Source: Caballeronia grimmiae
Lineage (GTDB): Bacteria > Pseudomonadota > Gammaproteobacteria > Burkholderiales > Burkholderiaceae
Direction: 5' to 3'
Length of the DNA: 64,000 nt
Assembly (NCBI RefSeq): GCF_000698555.1
Contig: NZ_JFHE01000015.1
Span: 62,001-126,000 of the forward strand
The translations under genes were made by a program, and so were the position numbers. Under the pieces are notes generated by a model, which saw nothing but the letters and a program-made list of their open reading frames with translations, made no database searches and was not told where the DNA came from. Shown piece after piece: positions 18,024 through 26,007 of this stretch. Each line of letters opens with the position of its first letter. The first letter of the stretch is position 1.

Positions 18024-18968
18024 TCAGAGCCCGAGGTACTGCTTGACTGCGGGCAGCCCGTCTTTTCCATCGACGGTCTTCACGCCCGCAAGCCATGAAT
18101 CGAGCAGTTGCGGATTCTTCTTGAGATACGCTTTGGCGGCTTCGGCGGGACGCTCCTTGTTCATCACCGGCTGCATCAGGCGGTTCTCGAGGTCGGTCGT
18201 AAAGCGCAAGTTTTTGACGAGCTTGCCTGCGTTCGGACAGCGCGTGAGGAAATCCGTGTTGGTCAGCGTATAGACGCGGGCTTCGCCGTAGTTGGGGCCG
18301 AATACCTCATCGCCGCCGGACAGATAGTTGATCTTCATCTGGATATTCATCGGATGCGGCTCCCAGGCGAGGAACACCACCGGCTTTTTCTCGCGAATGG
18401 CGCGCTCGACCGTCACCAGCATTCCCGCCTCGCTCGATTGCACCAGCTTGAACCCGCCGAGACCGAACTGGTTGGTGTCGATCATCTTCTGAATCTTGGC
18501 GTTGGCGCTGCTGCCCGGCTCGATGCCGTAGATCTTGCCTTCGAGTTCGTCCCTGTGCTTGGCGATGTCCGCAAACGTCTTGATGCCCGCGTCGTATGCA
18601 TAACCCGGCACGGCGAGCGTCGCCTTCGCGCCCGAGAGATTCGGCGGTTCGATCTTGTCGATGCTTTTCGCATCCAGGAAAGGCTGCACCGCAGTTTCCT
18701 GCACCGGCCACCAGTAGCCGAGCGAGACGTCGATCTGCTTGCTCTTCAGGCCCGCCAGCGATATGGGCACCGACGCCACCGTCGTGCGGGGCGTATAGCC
18801 GAGCCCTTCGAACAGGACGGACGCAAGCGCGGTCGTCGAAGTGATGTCGGTCCAGCCGATATCGACGAAGCGCACGGTACGGCATGACGCGTCGTCGGCA
18901 GCAAAGGCGCAGGCGACGTTCGCAGCGCAGGCGGATGCAATGAGAATCGAGAGCAGGCGATGTTTCAT
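18024..18968 (-). CDS. caiX: Carnitine/quaternary-ammonium ABC substrate-binding protein
   Basis: A 314-residue periplasmic protein of the OpuAC/ChoX type. Signal peptide MKHRLLSILIASACAANVACAFA, then CRTVRFVDIGWTDITSTTALASVLFEGLGY, the family's ligand-binding opening, SLGYWWPVQETAV and VVFLAWEPHPMNIQMKINYLSGGDE, whose tryptophans and tyrosines likely form the aromatic cage for trimethylammonium. In Pseudomonas CaiX delivers carnitine to a shared choline-type ABC core encoded elsewhere; no permease or ATPase for it is in this window either. It is the first gene of the carnitine operon and is divergent from cdhR. Confidence 0.85.
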   Translation of the reverse strand: MKHRLLSILIASACAANVACAFAADDASCRTVRFVDIGWTDITSTTALASVLFEGLGYTPRTTVASVPISLAGLKSKQIDVSLGYWWPVQETAVQPFLDAKSIDKIEPPNLSGAKATLAVPGYAYDAGIKTFADIAKHRDELEGKIYGIEPGSSANAKIQKMIDTNQFGLGGFKLVQSSEAGMLVTVERAIREKKPVVFLAWEPHPMNIQMKINYLSGGDEVFGPNYGEARVYTLTNTDFLTRCPNAGKLVKNLRFTTDLENRLMQPVMNKERPAEAAKAYLKKNPQLLDSWLAGVKTVDGKDGLPAVKQYLGL

Positions 18969-19148
18969 GTTTAAGTGTCCGTCTGGAGAACGTGAGTAGA
19001 AAGTACCGCCGCATTAAAACACCCAAACGTCCGATTGCGACTGCGAGTTGACTGCCAGCGACGTCAGGGTTTTCAGGGACACGCCCGATTGCGCCCGGTT
19101 TTTGCGCTTGTTAGCGTGCAGGATCGCCGCCTGGTGCCCAATCATTCG
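18969..19148. promoter_or_regulatory. caiX-cdhR divergent promoter region with a direct repeat
   Basis: This 180-base gap separates the divergent carnitine operon and its regulator, so it should hold both promoters and the regulator's sites. I see a 9-base direct repeat CCGATTGCG at 19031-19039 and 19085-19093 (54 bases apart, about five helical turns). AraC-type activators often bind direct repeats, but I cannot show that these are the CdhR sites. Confidence 0.35.
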
Positions 19149-20120
19149 ATGCCCGCCCCTCAAGACTTTCACTTCCTCGTTTTGCCGCAGTTCTCGTCGA
19201 TCGGATTCATGTCGGCGATCGAACCGCTGCGCGTCGCGAACCGCTTTCGAGGCGAGCTATACCGCTGGCGCATCGTGTCGGTCGATGGCGGGCCGGTCGT
19301 CGCGAGCAACGGCATCTCGCTCAATGCAGATGCGTCCATTGACGAGACTGCCGATGCGCGCATGGTCATCGTCGTATCGGGATTCGAGCCGCTTGCACGC
19401 TACACGCGCGGCATCGGCGACTGGTTGCGCCGGCTGGATCGTGCGGGCGCGACGCTCGGCGGCATCGATACCGGCAGCTTCATTCTCGCCGAGGCGGGTC
19501 TGCTCGCGGGCAAGCGCACGACGCTGCATTGGGAGGCGCTGGCTGCGTTCTCGGAACGCTATCCTTCGATCGAAACGAGTCAGGAGTTGTTCGAAATCGA
19601 TGCGCGGCGCATCACGTGCGCGGGCGGCACGGCGTCCATCGATCTGATGCTGGATATCATTGCACGCGATCACGGCGCCGAACTCGCCGCGCAGGTGTCG
19701 GAGCAGTTCGTGCTCGGGCGCATTCGGCAGCGCAGCGACCATCAGCGCATGAAGATCGCGGCGCGTTACGGCATCCACAATCGCAAGCTGATACAGGTTA
19801 TCGGCGTGATGGAGCAGCACATGGAGGAGCCACTGTCGCCGGATGCACTCGCTGAGTCGATCGGCGTCACGCGGCGGCAGCTTGAACGTCTCTTCTGCGC
19901 GGCGCTGAAGGATACGCCGACGCACTTCTATCTCGGCCTGCGTCTGACGCGCGCCCGCGAACTGCTGCAGCAAACCGACATGTCGATACTTGCGGTCTGT
20001 GTCGCATGCGGGTTCGAGTCGCCTTCGCATTTCTCGCGGACGTATCGCGCGCGCTTCAATGCAAGTCCGCGTCAGGACCGCAGCGCATTGCGCGCCGTCG
20101 TCACTGCGCAGGCTGCGTGA
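19149..20120 (+). CDS. cdhR: GlxA-family AraC-type activator of carnitine genes
   Basis: A 323-residue regulator with an N-terminal DJ-1/PfpI-like (GATase1) domain (FHFLVLPQFSSIGFMSAIEPLRVANRF, GGIDTGSFILAEAGLLAGKRTTLHWE) and a C-terminal AraC double HTH (MEEPLSPDALAESIGVTRRQLERLFCAALKDTPTHFYLGLRLTRARELLQQT, then VACGFESPSHFSRTYRARF). That architecture and the divergent carnitine operon match CdhR of Pseudomonas, which activates caiX-cdhCAB in response to carnitine. ATG 19149 was chosen because it starts the domain; the frame is open 38 codons earlier into the promoter region. Confidence 0.87.
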   Translation: MPAPQDFHFLVLPQFSSIGFMSAIEPLRVANRFRGELYRWRIVSVDGGPVVASNGISLNADASIDETADARMVIVVSGFEPLARYTRGIGDWLRRLDRAGATLGGIDTGSFILAEAGLLAGKRTTLHWEALAAFSERYPSIETSQELFEIDARRITCAGGTASIDLMLDIIARDHGAELAAQVSEQFVLGRIRQRSDHQRMKIAARYGIHNRKLIQVIGVMEQHMEEPLSPDALAESIGVTRRQLERLFCAALKDTPTHFYLGLRLTRARELLQQTDMSILAVCVACGFESPSHFSRTYRARFNASPRQDRSALRAVVTAQAA

Positions 20121-20650
20121 CGTTAGAAGGGTTGCCGCAGGCGGAGATGAACATCGGCCTGCGTTTTCGACGTGACGCCCAGCGCCCGGGTGCTGTCCAT
20201 TTGGATCTTCAAAGAGCATGCGCCGACCGGAAACGCGTTGGCGCCTAAGGGATCTGTTCGCGCAACAACGATAGCCATACTAACTATATTCATAGATAGT
20301 CAGAATGCGGGCACTGCGTGTCTTATCTCGCCACTTGGACACAATTCCGTGAAAGCCTGTCCGCCCAATCAACGAGCAAAGGGAGCCAAGATTTCGCGGC
20401 TCCGTTCTCCACAGCCAGATTCCATTGAAGCCGTGCGCTGACAGCGTATAAATCGCCTTGTCGAACGCTCGTGCGCATCCGTCCCTCGATCTGCGATCCA
20501 CCCGGCGAAGAACGCGAAACGTGTCGTTTTTGCCATCAGCCGCTAAACCTCTGCGCGCGCCTGCCGTTAATCCAGGCAAGACCTGCTTGCAATCGCGTAA
20601 ATCACCTACCGCGGCACTCACACCGCGGCAGAGTCGAAAGGAGAATGACC
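20121..20650. other. 530-base gap without a convincing gene
   Basis: Between cdhR and the small membrane peptide gene. Reading frames here have poor codon use and no ribosome sites. It is patchily AT-rich near 20270-20300, and contains CCGCGG-CACTCACA-CCGCGG (20609-20628), an inverted and also self-palindromic pair just before the small gene, which may be an operator or a leader hairpin. I see no tRNA or known riboswitch. Confidence 0.35.
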
Positions 20651-20770
20651 GTGAACGAATTCGAATGGATGATGGCCGGCGTGTATCTCGCGGCGCTCGT
20701 CAGCGGCACGCTTTTCATCAGCGTGCTGGCGCGGCGTAGCTTGAACAAGGTAAGCGAGCGCGGGCGCTGA
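20651..20770 (+). CDS. Small single-span membrane peptide (39 residues)
   Basis: A GTG start lies seven bases after AAAGGAG (20637-20643), ideal spacing. The peptide VNEFEWMMAGVYLAALVSGTLFISVLARR has one hydrophobic span of about 20 residues, followed by a basic end (SLNKVSERGR), giving an N-out/C-in membrane peptide. An overlapping ATG at 20645 is too close to the ribosome site. No family is recognised. It is convergent with the cardiolipin-synthase-like gene at 20803 and stands alone, so its role is unknown. Confidence 0.55.
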   Translation: MNEFEWMMAGVYLAALVSGTLFISVLARRSLNKVSERGR

Positions 20771-20802
20771 ATCTGCCGCGCCGACGCGCCCTGAACGCAC
20801 CG

Positions 20803-22074
20803 TCAGAATTGCGGATCGAACAGCGCAACGGTACGGTCCAGCAACTTCTCGAGTAACGGACGCCGCCGCCACTCGTCGAGCGTAATGCGCTTCGACTTTG
20901 CGACATCGCTGTCGAAAATCTCCCGCTGTTGCCGGGCGAAATCACGGTCATAGATGTTGAGGTTCGCCTCGTCGTTCAGCTTGAACGACCTGCTATCGAA
21001 GTTCGTCGAACCGACCGAGACCAGATACTCGTCGACCACGATCACCTTGCAATGGAACATCGTCGGCTGATACTCGTGCATCTCCACGCCCGCAGCAAGC
21101 AGATCGCCCCAGCACGCCCGCGAAGCCTCGCGCACGGTATGCGTGTCGATACGCTTGCCCGGCGTGATGATGCGTACCTTCACCCCGCGCTTCGCCGCTT
21201 CGACGATCGCGTTGATGGTCAGTTTGTCCGGCACGAAGTAGGCGCTCGACAGGTGGATGGAGTGCGTTGCGGCGGTGATCGCCATCAGATACATCAATTG
21301 CATGTCGTCGCTGCCGCCTGAAGGCGAACTGCTGAACATGTGTGCGAGGCCATTGCCGGCCGCTTCGATTTGCGGGAAGTACTTCGGGCCGTGCAGGACG
21401 TTGCCTGTCGCCTTTACCCAGTTGTCCATGAAGACCGCCTGCATCTGCCCGACCGCCGGACCCTCGATGCGATAGTGCGTGTCGCGCCAGTGCTTCTCGT
21501 CCTGCCCATGCCCGGTCCATTCATCCGCGATACCCACGCCGCCCGTGAAACCGATGTGTCCGTCGATGACGAGCAGCTTGCGGTGCGTGCGGTCGTTCAT
21601 GCGGCCAAGACCCGTCCAGTGCGGCTTGTGATACTTGACCACCTCGGCGCCCGCTTCGCGCAACGTGTCGAGATAGCGCTTGTCCATCTTCGACGATCCG
21701 ACCCAGTCGAGCAGCACGTGCACCGCGATGCCAGCGCGCGCCTTGTCGGCAAGCGCACGCGCAATGTCCTCGCCTATCGCGCCCTTCCAGTAGATGAATG
21801 TTTCCAGCGTGATCGTGTGCCGCGCCGAACGAATGCCATCGAGCATCGACGGAAAGATTTCGTCGCCATTGACGAGCACGTTGAAGCGATTGCTGTCGAC
21901 GACGGGCGGCCCGAGCAACAGGCCCATCGAGCGGATGAACTGCGGATCGTCGCTGGAGTAAAGGCGCTCGATCCTGTGTTCGATCTTCTTCTCGCCGCTG
22001 GTAAGGTTCGCCACCAGCAGCACGGCGATGAGCGTCACTACAACCGTCGATACAATCAGGACAATCGTCGTCAT
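20803..22074 (-). CDS. Phospholipase D-like / cardiolipin synthase-type protein
   Basis: A 423-residue protein with an N-terminal membrane anchor (MTTIVLIVSTVVVTLIAVLLVANL) and two complete HKD phosphodiesterase motifs: HRKLLVIDGHIGFTGG (about residue 180) and HCKVIVVDEYLVSVGSTNFD (about residue 360). This is the cardiolipin synthase/PLD family, which transfers phosphatidyl groups between phospholipids at the inner membrane. Start 22074 was chosen before the anchor. Both active sites look intact. ClsB-like relatives are of similar length. It lies 74 bases downstream of the DUF4142 gene on the same strand. Confidence 0.87.
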   Translation of the reverse strand: MTTIVLIVSTVVVTLIAVLLVANLTSGEKKIEHRIERLYSSDDPQFIRSMGLLLGPPVVDSNRFNVLVNGDEIFPSMLDGIRSARHTITLETFIYWKGAIGEDIARALADKARAGIAVHVLLDWVGSSKMDKRYLDTLREAGAEVVKYHKPHWTGLGRMNDRTHRKLLVIDGHIGFTGGVGIADEWTGHGQDEKHWRDTHYRIEGPAVGQMQAVFMDNWVKATGNVLHGPKYFPQIEAAGNGLAHMFSSSPSGGSDDMQLMYLMAITAATHSIHLSSAYFVPDKLTINAIVEAAKRGVKVRIITPGKRIDTHTVREASRACWGDLLAAGVEMHEYQPTMFHCKVIVVDEYLVSVGSTNFDSRSFKLNDEANLNIYDRDFARQQREIFDSDVAKSKRITLDEWRRRPLLEKLLDRTVALFDPQF

Positions 22075-22148
22075 CCGCACGTCTCGTGTTGAAGATCCAT
22101 CCGGAACCGCCCGGTTCCGGCCCAAGGTTCATTCGTCGCGAGAACTGC

Positions 22149-22700
22149 CTACTTCTTCAACGCCGCGTCGGTCTGTTTCGCAAGCTGGAGATGTTCGCGC
22201 AAGGTCGCCAGTCCATCGCCGGCGAGCGCCCTGACGTCTTCATCGCTCGCATGGACGGCCTGGTCGCCGAACAGCTTGATATCGGACTCGTGGTCGGAGA
22301 GGTTGTGCTTCATGAACAGGCTGTCGAACGCATGGCCGCTCAACGGCTTGAGCGCGGTGTACGTTGCGCGCTGAGTGAGCGTGAGTTCGTCGGGCAAGCG
22401 GTAACCTTTCTGTTTCGCGAGCGCGACGATCTTGTCGTTCATCGCCTGATGGTCCTTAATCATGCGCTTCGCGAATGCCTGCACCGCCGGTTCATGCGAC
22501 GATTTCAACGCAAGCTCGCAGGTCTGTATTTCCGCGCGTCCATCCTGCAGCGCATCGGCGAGAAACTTCTCGGCACTGTCATTGGTGGCCGCGCTCGACA
22601 CCGAAACCCACGCTGCAAGCAACGCGAACATCGATGCGCGGCATACGCGGCCGATGCGGTATCGGGCGGCGGGAAACGTGAAAGACCTGTCGATGCGCAT
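22149..22700 (-). CDS. Exported DUF4142 protein
   Basis: A 183-residue protein with a signal peptide (RASMFALLAAWVSVSSAA) preceded by a basic stretch, then the DUF4142 four-helix pattern: AEKFLADALQDGRAEIQTCELALKSSHEPAVQAFAKRMIKDHQAMNDKIVALAKQKGY, and HNLSDHESDIKLFGDQA. The histidine/glutamate-rich helices recall ferritin-like bundles; function is unknown, though such genes often respond to stress. AAGGGGGAT precedes the ATG. The frame continues upstream into DNA between genes, which was not included. Located beside the PLD-like and dehydrogenase genes. Confidence 0.8.
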   Translation of the reverse strand: MRIDRSFTFPAARYRIGRVCRASMFALLAAWVSVSSAATNDSAEKFLADALQDGRAEIQTCELALKSSHEPAVQAFAKRMIKDHQAMNDKIVALAKQKGYRLPDELTLTQRATYTALKPLSGHAFDSLFMKHNLSDHESDIKLFGDQAVHASDEDVRALAGDGLATLREHLQLAKQTDAALKK

Positions 22701-22813
22701 CTCGTCATCCCCCTTGATGGGCCTCGTCAACCGGCGAAGCCGGACGTAAGGCTCATGCCGAGCGAGCAAGATGCGTTCCGCAGATGGACTGCGGAAACGA
22801 GATTCATCCAGCC

Positions 22814-23041
22814 TTAACCGGATGTCGTGCGCTTGTCGAGCCTCGAGAGCTGCTTGCATGCGTTCCACTCTTCCGTCGAAAAGTCGCCTTGCGTATGCAT
22901 CGCACCGGCTTCGAGCACGACCACGTCGATGCCCTTCTGCGCGAGTTCGTTGGCAAGTGTGCCTCCGCCCGCTCCCGATCCGATGACCACGACGACGTGA
23001 TTGTCGTTGTGTTTGAACTGTGCCTTGTTCTCTGCGTACAT
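22814..23041 (-). pseudogene. Truncated GMC-family oxidoreductase, N-terminal 75 residues only
   Basis: The frame starts MYAENKAQFKHNDNHVVVVIGSGAGGGTLANELAQKGIDVVVLEAGAMH, a textbook FAD-binding GxGxxG fold with the ADP-ribose glutamate, then TQGDFSTEEWNACKQLSRLDKRTTSG and a stop. Intact GMC oxidoreductases of this type (gluconate/sorbitol dehydrogenase large subunit) are about 500-590 residues, so only the first Rossmann strand set remains. About 110 bases further the DUF4142 gene begins, so the rest has been deleted. Its usual partner, subunit 3, is intact 53 bases upstream. Confidence 0.8.
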
Positions 23042-23094
23042 GACTGTCTCCGTAATCCGCTGTCCGTTCCGTTCGATGCCGCGAGGTCTGCGCC

Positions 23095-23730
23095 TCAACC
23101 GTCTTTCGGAATCGGACCGCTGTCGCCAGTGGGCGGATCGGGCAGCCATGACAGATTATTGAAGCCTTGATACAGATAGCCGCCATCGCCCTGTGCAGCG
23201 CCGTATCCGAAGTGCGCATAGGCCATCGCGTTGCTATAGAGCGAGACGACGGCCGTGGTGCGGATCGTCTCGAAGAACGGCGTGCCGGCGAGCGCGGCGA
23301 CGTCTTTGGCCTGCTGATCGGGCGCGCGCTTGCTCCAGTCGGAACCGGCGGTTGCATCGAGCCTGGCGATGCCGTCGGCCATCTGCTGTCTCACCAAAGG
23401 ATCGGCCTTGGCCTTCGCATCGAGATCCTTGACGACGAGGGCGTAGACGGCATCGTCGAGCGTCTTGTGCGGAAATACCTGCTTCGTGAACGCGAGCAGC
23501 ACTTCGCCCTGATGCGTGTCGAGTCCCTGAAGCTCGAGCGCCCAGACACGGCTCGGCGCGAGGCCAGCGAATATCGACGTGAAAGCGAGCGTCCCCACGA
23601 GGACGCCCGAGCCGCGCAGGAATTCGCGTCGCGTCAGTGCGATCCTTGGCGACGCGGTTGACTCGGCATGACTGTGCTGACCGTCGTGCGCGCGAGCCGG
23701 CGCGACGATCGGGATGATCGTGTCTCGCAT
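23095..23730 (-). CDS. Gluconate 2-dehydrogenase subunit 3 family protein, Tat-exported
   Basis: A 211-residue protein with a twin-arginine signal (LTRREFLRGSGVLVGTLAFTSIFAGL, residues about 32-57), then ELQGLDTHQGEVLLAFTKQVFPHKTLDDAVYALVVKDLDA, typical of the small gamma subunit that escorts a GMC flavoprotein to the periplasm in membrane-bound sugar/gluconate dehydrogenases. The large-subunit gene directly downstream is a 75-residue remnant, so this protein has lost its partner unless another GMC gene exists elsewhere. The N-terminal extension before the RR motif is long (31 residues) and histidine-rich. Confidence 0.83.
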   Translation of the reverse strand: MRDTIIPIVAPARAHDGQHSHAESTASPRIALTRREFLRGSGVLVGTLAFTSIFAGLAPSRVWALELQGLDTHQGEVLLAFTKQVFPHKTLDDAVYALVVKDLDAKAKADPLVRQQMADGIARLDATAGSDWSKRAPDQQAKDVAALAGTPFFETIRTTAVVSLYSNAMAYAHFGYGAAQGDGGYLYQGFNNLSWLPDPPTGDSGPIPKDG

Positions 23731-23787
23731 GTCTCTCTCCTTGTGGGGTACCGCTCCAGCTCATGTATTGGCGTCTGTTTTTTGCGC

Positions 23788-24165
23788 TTATTCGTAATGC
23801 CCGTGACGCTCGAGCACTTCGATCTTGTATCCGTCCGGGTCCAGGATGAAGAAGAAGCGCGCGATGAGCTGACCATCGTCGCCCTTGAACTCCTTCAGGT
23901 CGAGTGGCTCCATGCCGAGACCAATCAATCGGTCGCGTTCCGCCTTCGCGTCGGCGACGCTTACCGCGACATGCCCGTACCCGTCGCCGTGCGTGTACGG
24001 CTCCGTGCGGGCTTTGTTCCAGGTGAGTTCGAGTTCGCTCGCGCTTTCATCGTTACGCAGGTACGCCAGCGTGAAGTCCGGAAAATCCAGCCGATGCGCA
24101 ACGCGCAGTTCGAGCGCGTCCTGATAGAAGCGCAGCGACTTGTCCAGGTCCCGCACGCGGATCAT
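23788..24165 (-). CDS. Glyoxalase I-like VOC metalloenzyme, 5' end abnormal
   Basis: A lactoylglutathione lyase-like VOC protein. From ATG 24165 it gives 125 residues: MIRVRDLDKSLRFYQDALEL, glutamate ligand in SELELTWNK, histidine in DGDGYGHVAVSV-like GYGHVAVSV, glutamate in GYKIEVLE. Glyoxalase I begins M-x-x-L/I-H-T-M, where that His is the first metal ligand. Here the codons before ATG 24165 read LKLIHT in frame, but no ATG, GTG or TTG precedes them; only CTG codons (24183, 24177). The ribosome site AAAGGAGG (24197-24204) is placed for ATG 24188, which reads Met-Ser-stop. A one-base deletion, or a CTG start, would explain this. Confidence 0.75.
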   Translation of the reverse strand: MIRVRDLDKSLRFYQDALELRVAHRLDFPDFTLAYLRNDESASELELTWNKARTEPYTHGDGYGHVAVSVADAKAERDRLIGLGMEPLDLKEFKGDDGQLIARFFFILDPDGYKIEVLERHGHYE

Positions 24166-24183
24166 CGTGTGAATCAGTTTCAG

Positions 24184-24525
24184 GACATGGGTCGTTCCTC
24201 CTTTGATGCGAAGTCTAAGGGCGGAAAAATGTGCGGTAATGGCCGGTTATATGGAAGCTATGACTTGCCCTAAGGACGGTGTAATCCCCTAGCATGTGCG
24301 CCGCCGGCTCGACTCAATGCCGATCATTACAAGCCTTTCATAGGCGCGCGTTCGCATCACGTTTCGTTTCGATGCGCATCTGCATGAGACGGATTTGCCG
24401 GCCTCTCTGAATGATGCAAGCACATACGGGTAAACGATCTTTTCGGATGTAAGCGCGTCCACCATATTTTCATTCGGTGTCCGACCGATTCCCGGCGCGG
24501 CCAACTACGAGTCTGGAGAGCAAGA
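24184..24525. other. Divergent intergenic region
   Basis: About 340 bases between the glyoxalase-family gene and the SGNH hydrolase gene. No gene seen. It contains the ribosome site AAAGGAGG for the leftward gene at its left edge and GGAGAGC just before the rightward gene. It has several AT-rich patches (for example near 24225-24260) where promoters may lie; boxes could not be fixed. Confidence 0.35.
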
Positions 24526-25830
24526 ATGCAAAACCGTTCATTAACGAGGCTGCTGGCTCGCGCCGTCGTGCCGCTATTTGCAATAGCGACAATGCTGGCC
24601 GCGCCCGCCTCCTTCTCCCATGATCGAGGCGACCGCGATCCGAGCGATGGCTGGCTGTCGACATGGACTGCAAGCGCCGACCGCAACAACAACATCACGA
24701 CGCCGCAGAACTTCAACGCTGCCACGACCATTCGACAAATCGTGCACACGAGCGTTGGCGGCAATCAGGTGCGCGTGCGGCTCACGAATGAATTCGGTCT
24801 TTCGCCGGTCACGGTCGGTCCCGTGCATATCGCGGTATCGGCGGGTGGATCGAAGATCTATCCGAACACGGACAGGACGCTGACCTTCGGAGGGAAGACA
24901 TCGGTCACGCTCTACGCCGGCGCACCGATACTCAGTGATCCTCTCGATATCACCGTGGGTCCGTTCGCGAATCTGGCGATCAGCCTGTTCCTGCCACAGG
25001 CGACGAAGCTGGAGACCGTGCACCAGCTTGCGGTGCAGAACGCGTATGTATCGAGCGGCGACAACACCGCCTCGCCTGATCAGCCCTCGCCCAAGACCTA
25101 CACGAACCGCTTCTATCTGTCGGGCGTGCTCGTCAACACGCGCGGGCGTACGGATGCCATCGTCGCGTTCGGCGATTCCATCACCGACGGCTTCTCGTCG
25201 ACCGTCGACGCCAATCGCCGCTGGCCGGACAATCTCTCGCAACGGCTGAACAACGGGCAGTCGCACCACGGCACGGCGATTCTCAACGAAGCCATCAGCG
25301 GGAATCGCGTCCTGAGCGATGGCGCGGGCATCAGCGCGCTTGCACGCTATGACCGCGACGTGCTGAGCCAGCAAGGCGTCAAGTGGGTGATCATGCTGGA
25401 AGGCATCAACGATATCGGCTGGCCCGGCACGGCGCTCGATCCATCGGCGCCGCAGGCCACCGCGGAAGACATCATCGATGGCTACAAGCAAATCATCGCG
25501 CGCACGCATTTGCGCGGCATACGGATCATGGGCGGCACGCTCACGCCGTTCCGCAATGCGCTGCAGGGCACGCCCAACGTAGGGTATTACACGGCGCAGA
25601 AGGAATCCGTGCGGCAGGCCGTCAACGCCTGGATTCGCAATAGCCACGCGTTCGATGCCGTCGTGGACTTCGATGCCGTGATTCGCGATCCGGCGCAACC
25701 GACCTCGATGCAGACTCAATACGATAGCGGCGATCATCTGCATCCGAACGACGCGGGTTATGTTGCGATGGCGAATGCGATCGACCTGTCCGTGCTGCGT
25801 TCGCGGGACAGGGACGACGACGGACGTTGA
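24526..25830 (+). CDS. Exported SGNH/GDSL hydrolase
   Basis: A 434-residue secreted esterase/acylhydrolase. Signal peptide MQNRSLTRLLARAVVPLFAIATMLAAPASFS; N-terminal beta-rich domain (WLSTWTASADRNNN... TIRQIVHTSVGGNQVRVRLTNEFG) typical of GDSL-like family 2; then the four SGNH blocks: AFGDSITDGFSS (Ser), NEAISGNRVL (Gly), MLEGINDIG (Asn) and SGDHLHPNDAGY (Asp-His). All catalytic residues are present. Substrate is probably an ester of a carbohydrate or lipid outside the cytoplasm. A strong terminator follows, so it is a single-gene unit. Confidence 0.9.
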   Translation: MQNRSLTRLLARAVVPLFAIATMLAAPASFSHDRGDRDPSDGWLSTWTASADRNNNITTPQNFNAATTIRQIVHTSVGGNQVRVRLTNEFGLSPVTVGPVHIAVSAGGSKIYPNTDRTLTFGGKTSVTLYAGAPILSDPLDITVGPFANLAISLFLPQATKLETVHQLAVQNAYVSSGDNTASPDQPSPKTYTNRFYLSGVLVNTRGRTDAIVAFGDSITDGFSSTVDANRRWPDNLSQRLNNGQSHHGTAILNEAISGNRVLSDGAGISALARYDRDVLSQQGVKWVIMLEGINDIGWPGTALDPSAPQATAEDIIDGYKQIIARTHLRGIRIMGGTLTPFRNALQGTPNVGYYTAQKESVRQAVNAWIRNSHAFDAVVDFDAVIRDPAQPTSMQTQYDSGDHLHPNDAGYVAMANAIDLSVLRSRDRDDDGR

Positions 25831-25855
25831 TCTCCGCTTCAAATCGTCCGCAATG

Positions 25856-25892
25856 GACAAAGGCCGCGCGAACATGCGCGGCCTTTGTCTTT
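25856..25892 (+). terminator. Rho-independent terminator after the SGNH hydrolase gene
   Basis: A perfect 14-bp stem: GACAAAGGCCGCGC (25856-25869), six-base loop, GCGCGGCCTTTGTC (25876-25889), followed by TTT. It starts 26 bases after the stop codon. The A-rich base of the stem makes it able to work in both directions, although only the rightward gene needs it. Confidence 0.88.
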
Positions 25893-26007
25893 GGCGGAAT
25901 GAGTCGCGCTGATAGTGCGGAACAAACCTTGCTCCCAACGTTGAACAGCAGGCCAACTGCAAGCTCTGGGAAACCCGGCAGAAGGCTTTCCAACGGAGGA
26001 CGCGCGA

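Noticed and set aside
20280-20621. 113-residue leftward frame in the gap before the small membrane peptide
   Set aside because: No ribosome site, odd codon use and no recognisable domain.
22149-23357. 402-residue reading of the DUF4142 frame
   Set aside because: Only the last 183 codons, after AAGGGGGAT and a signal peptide, are coding-like; the front is antisense-like DNA through other genes.
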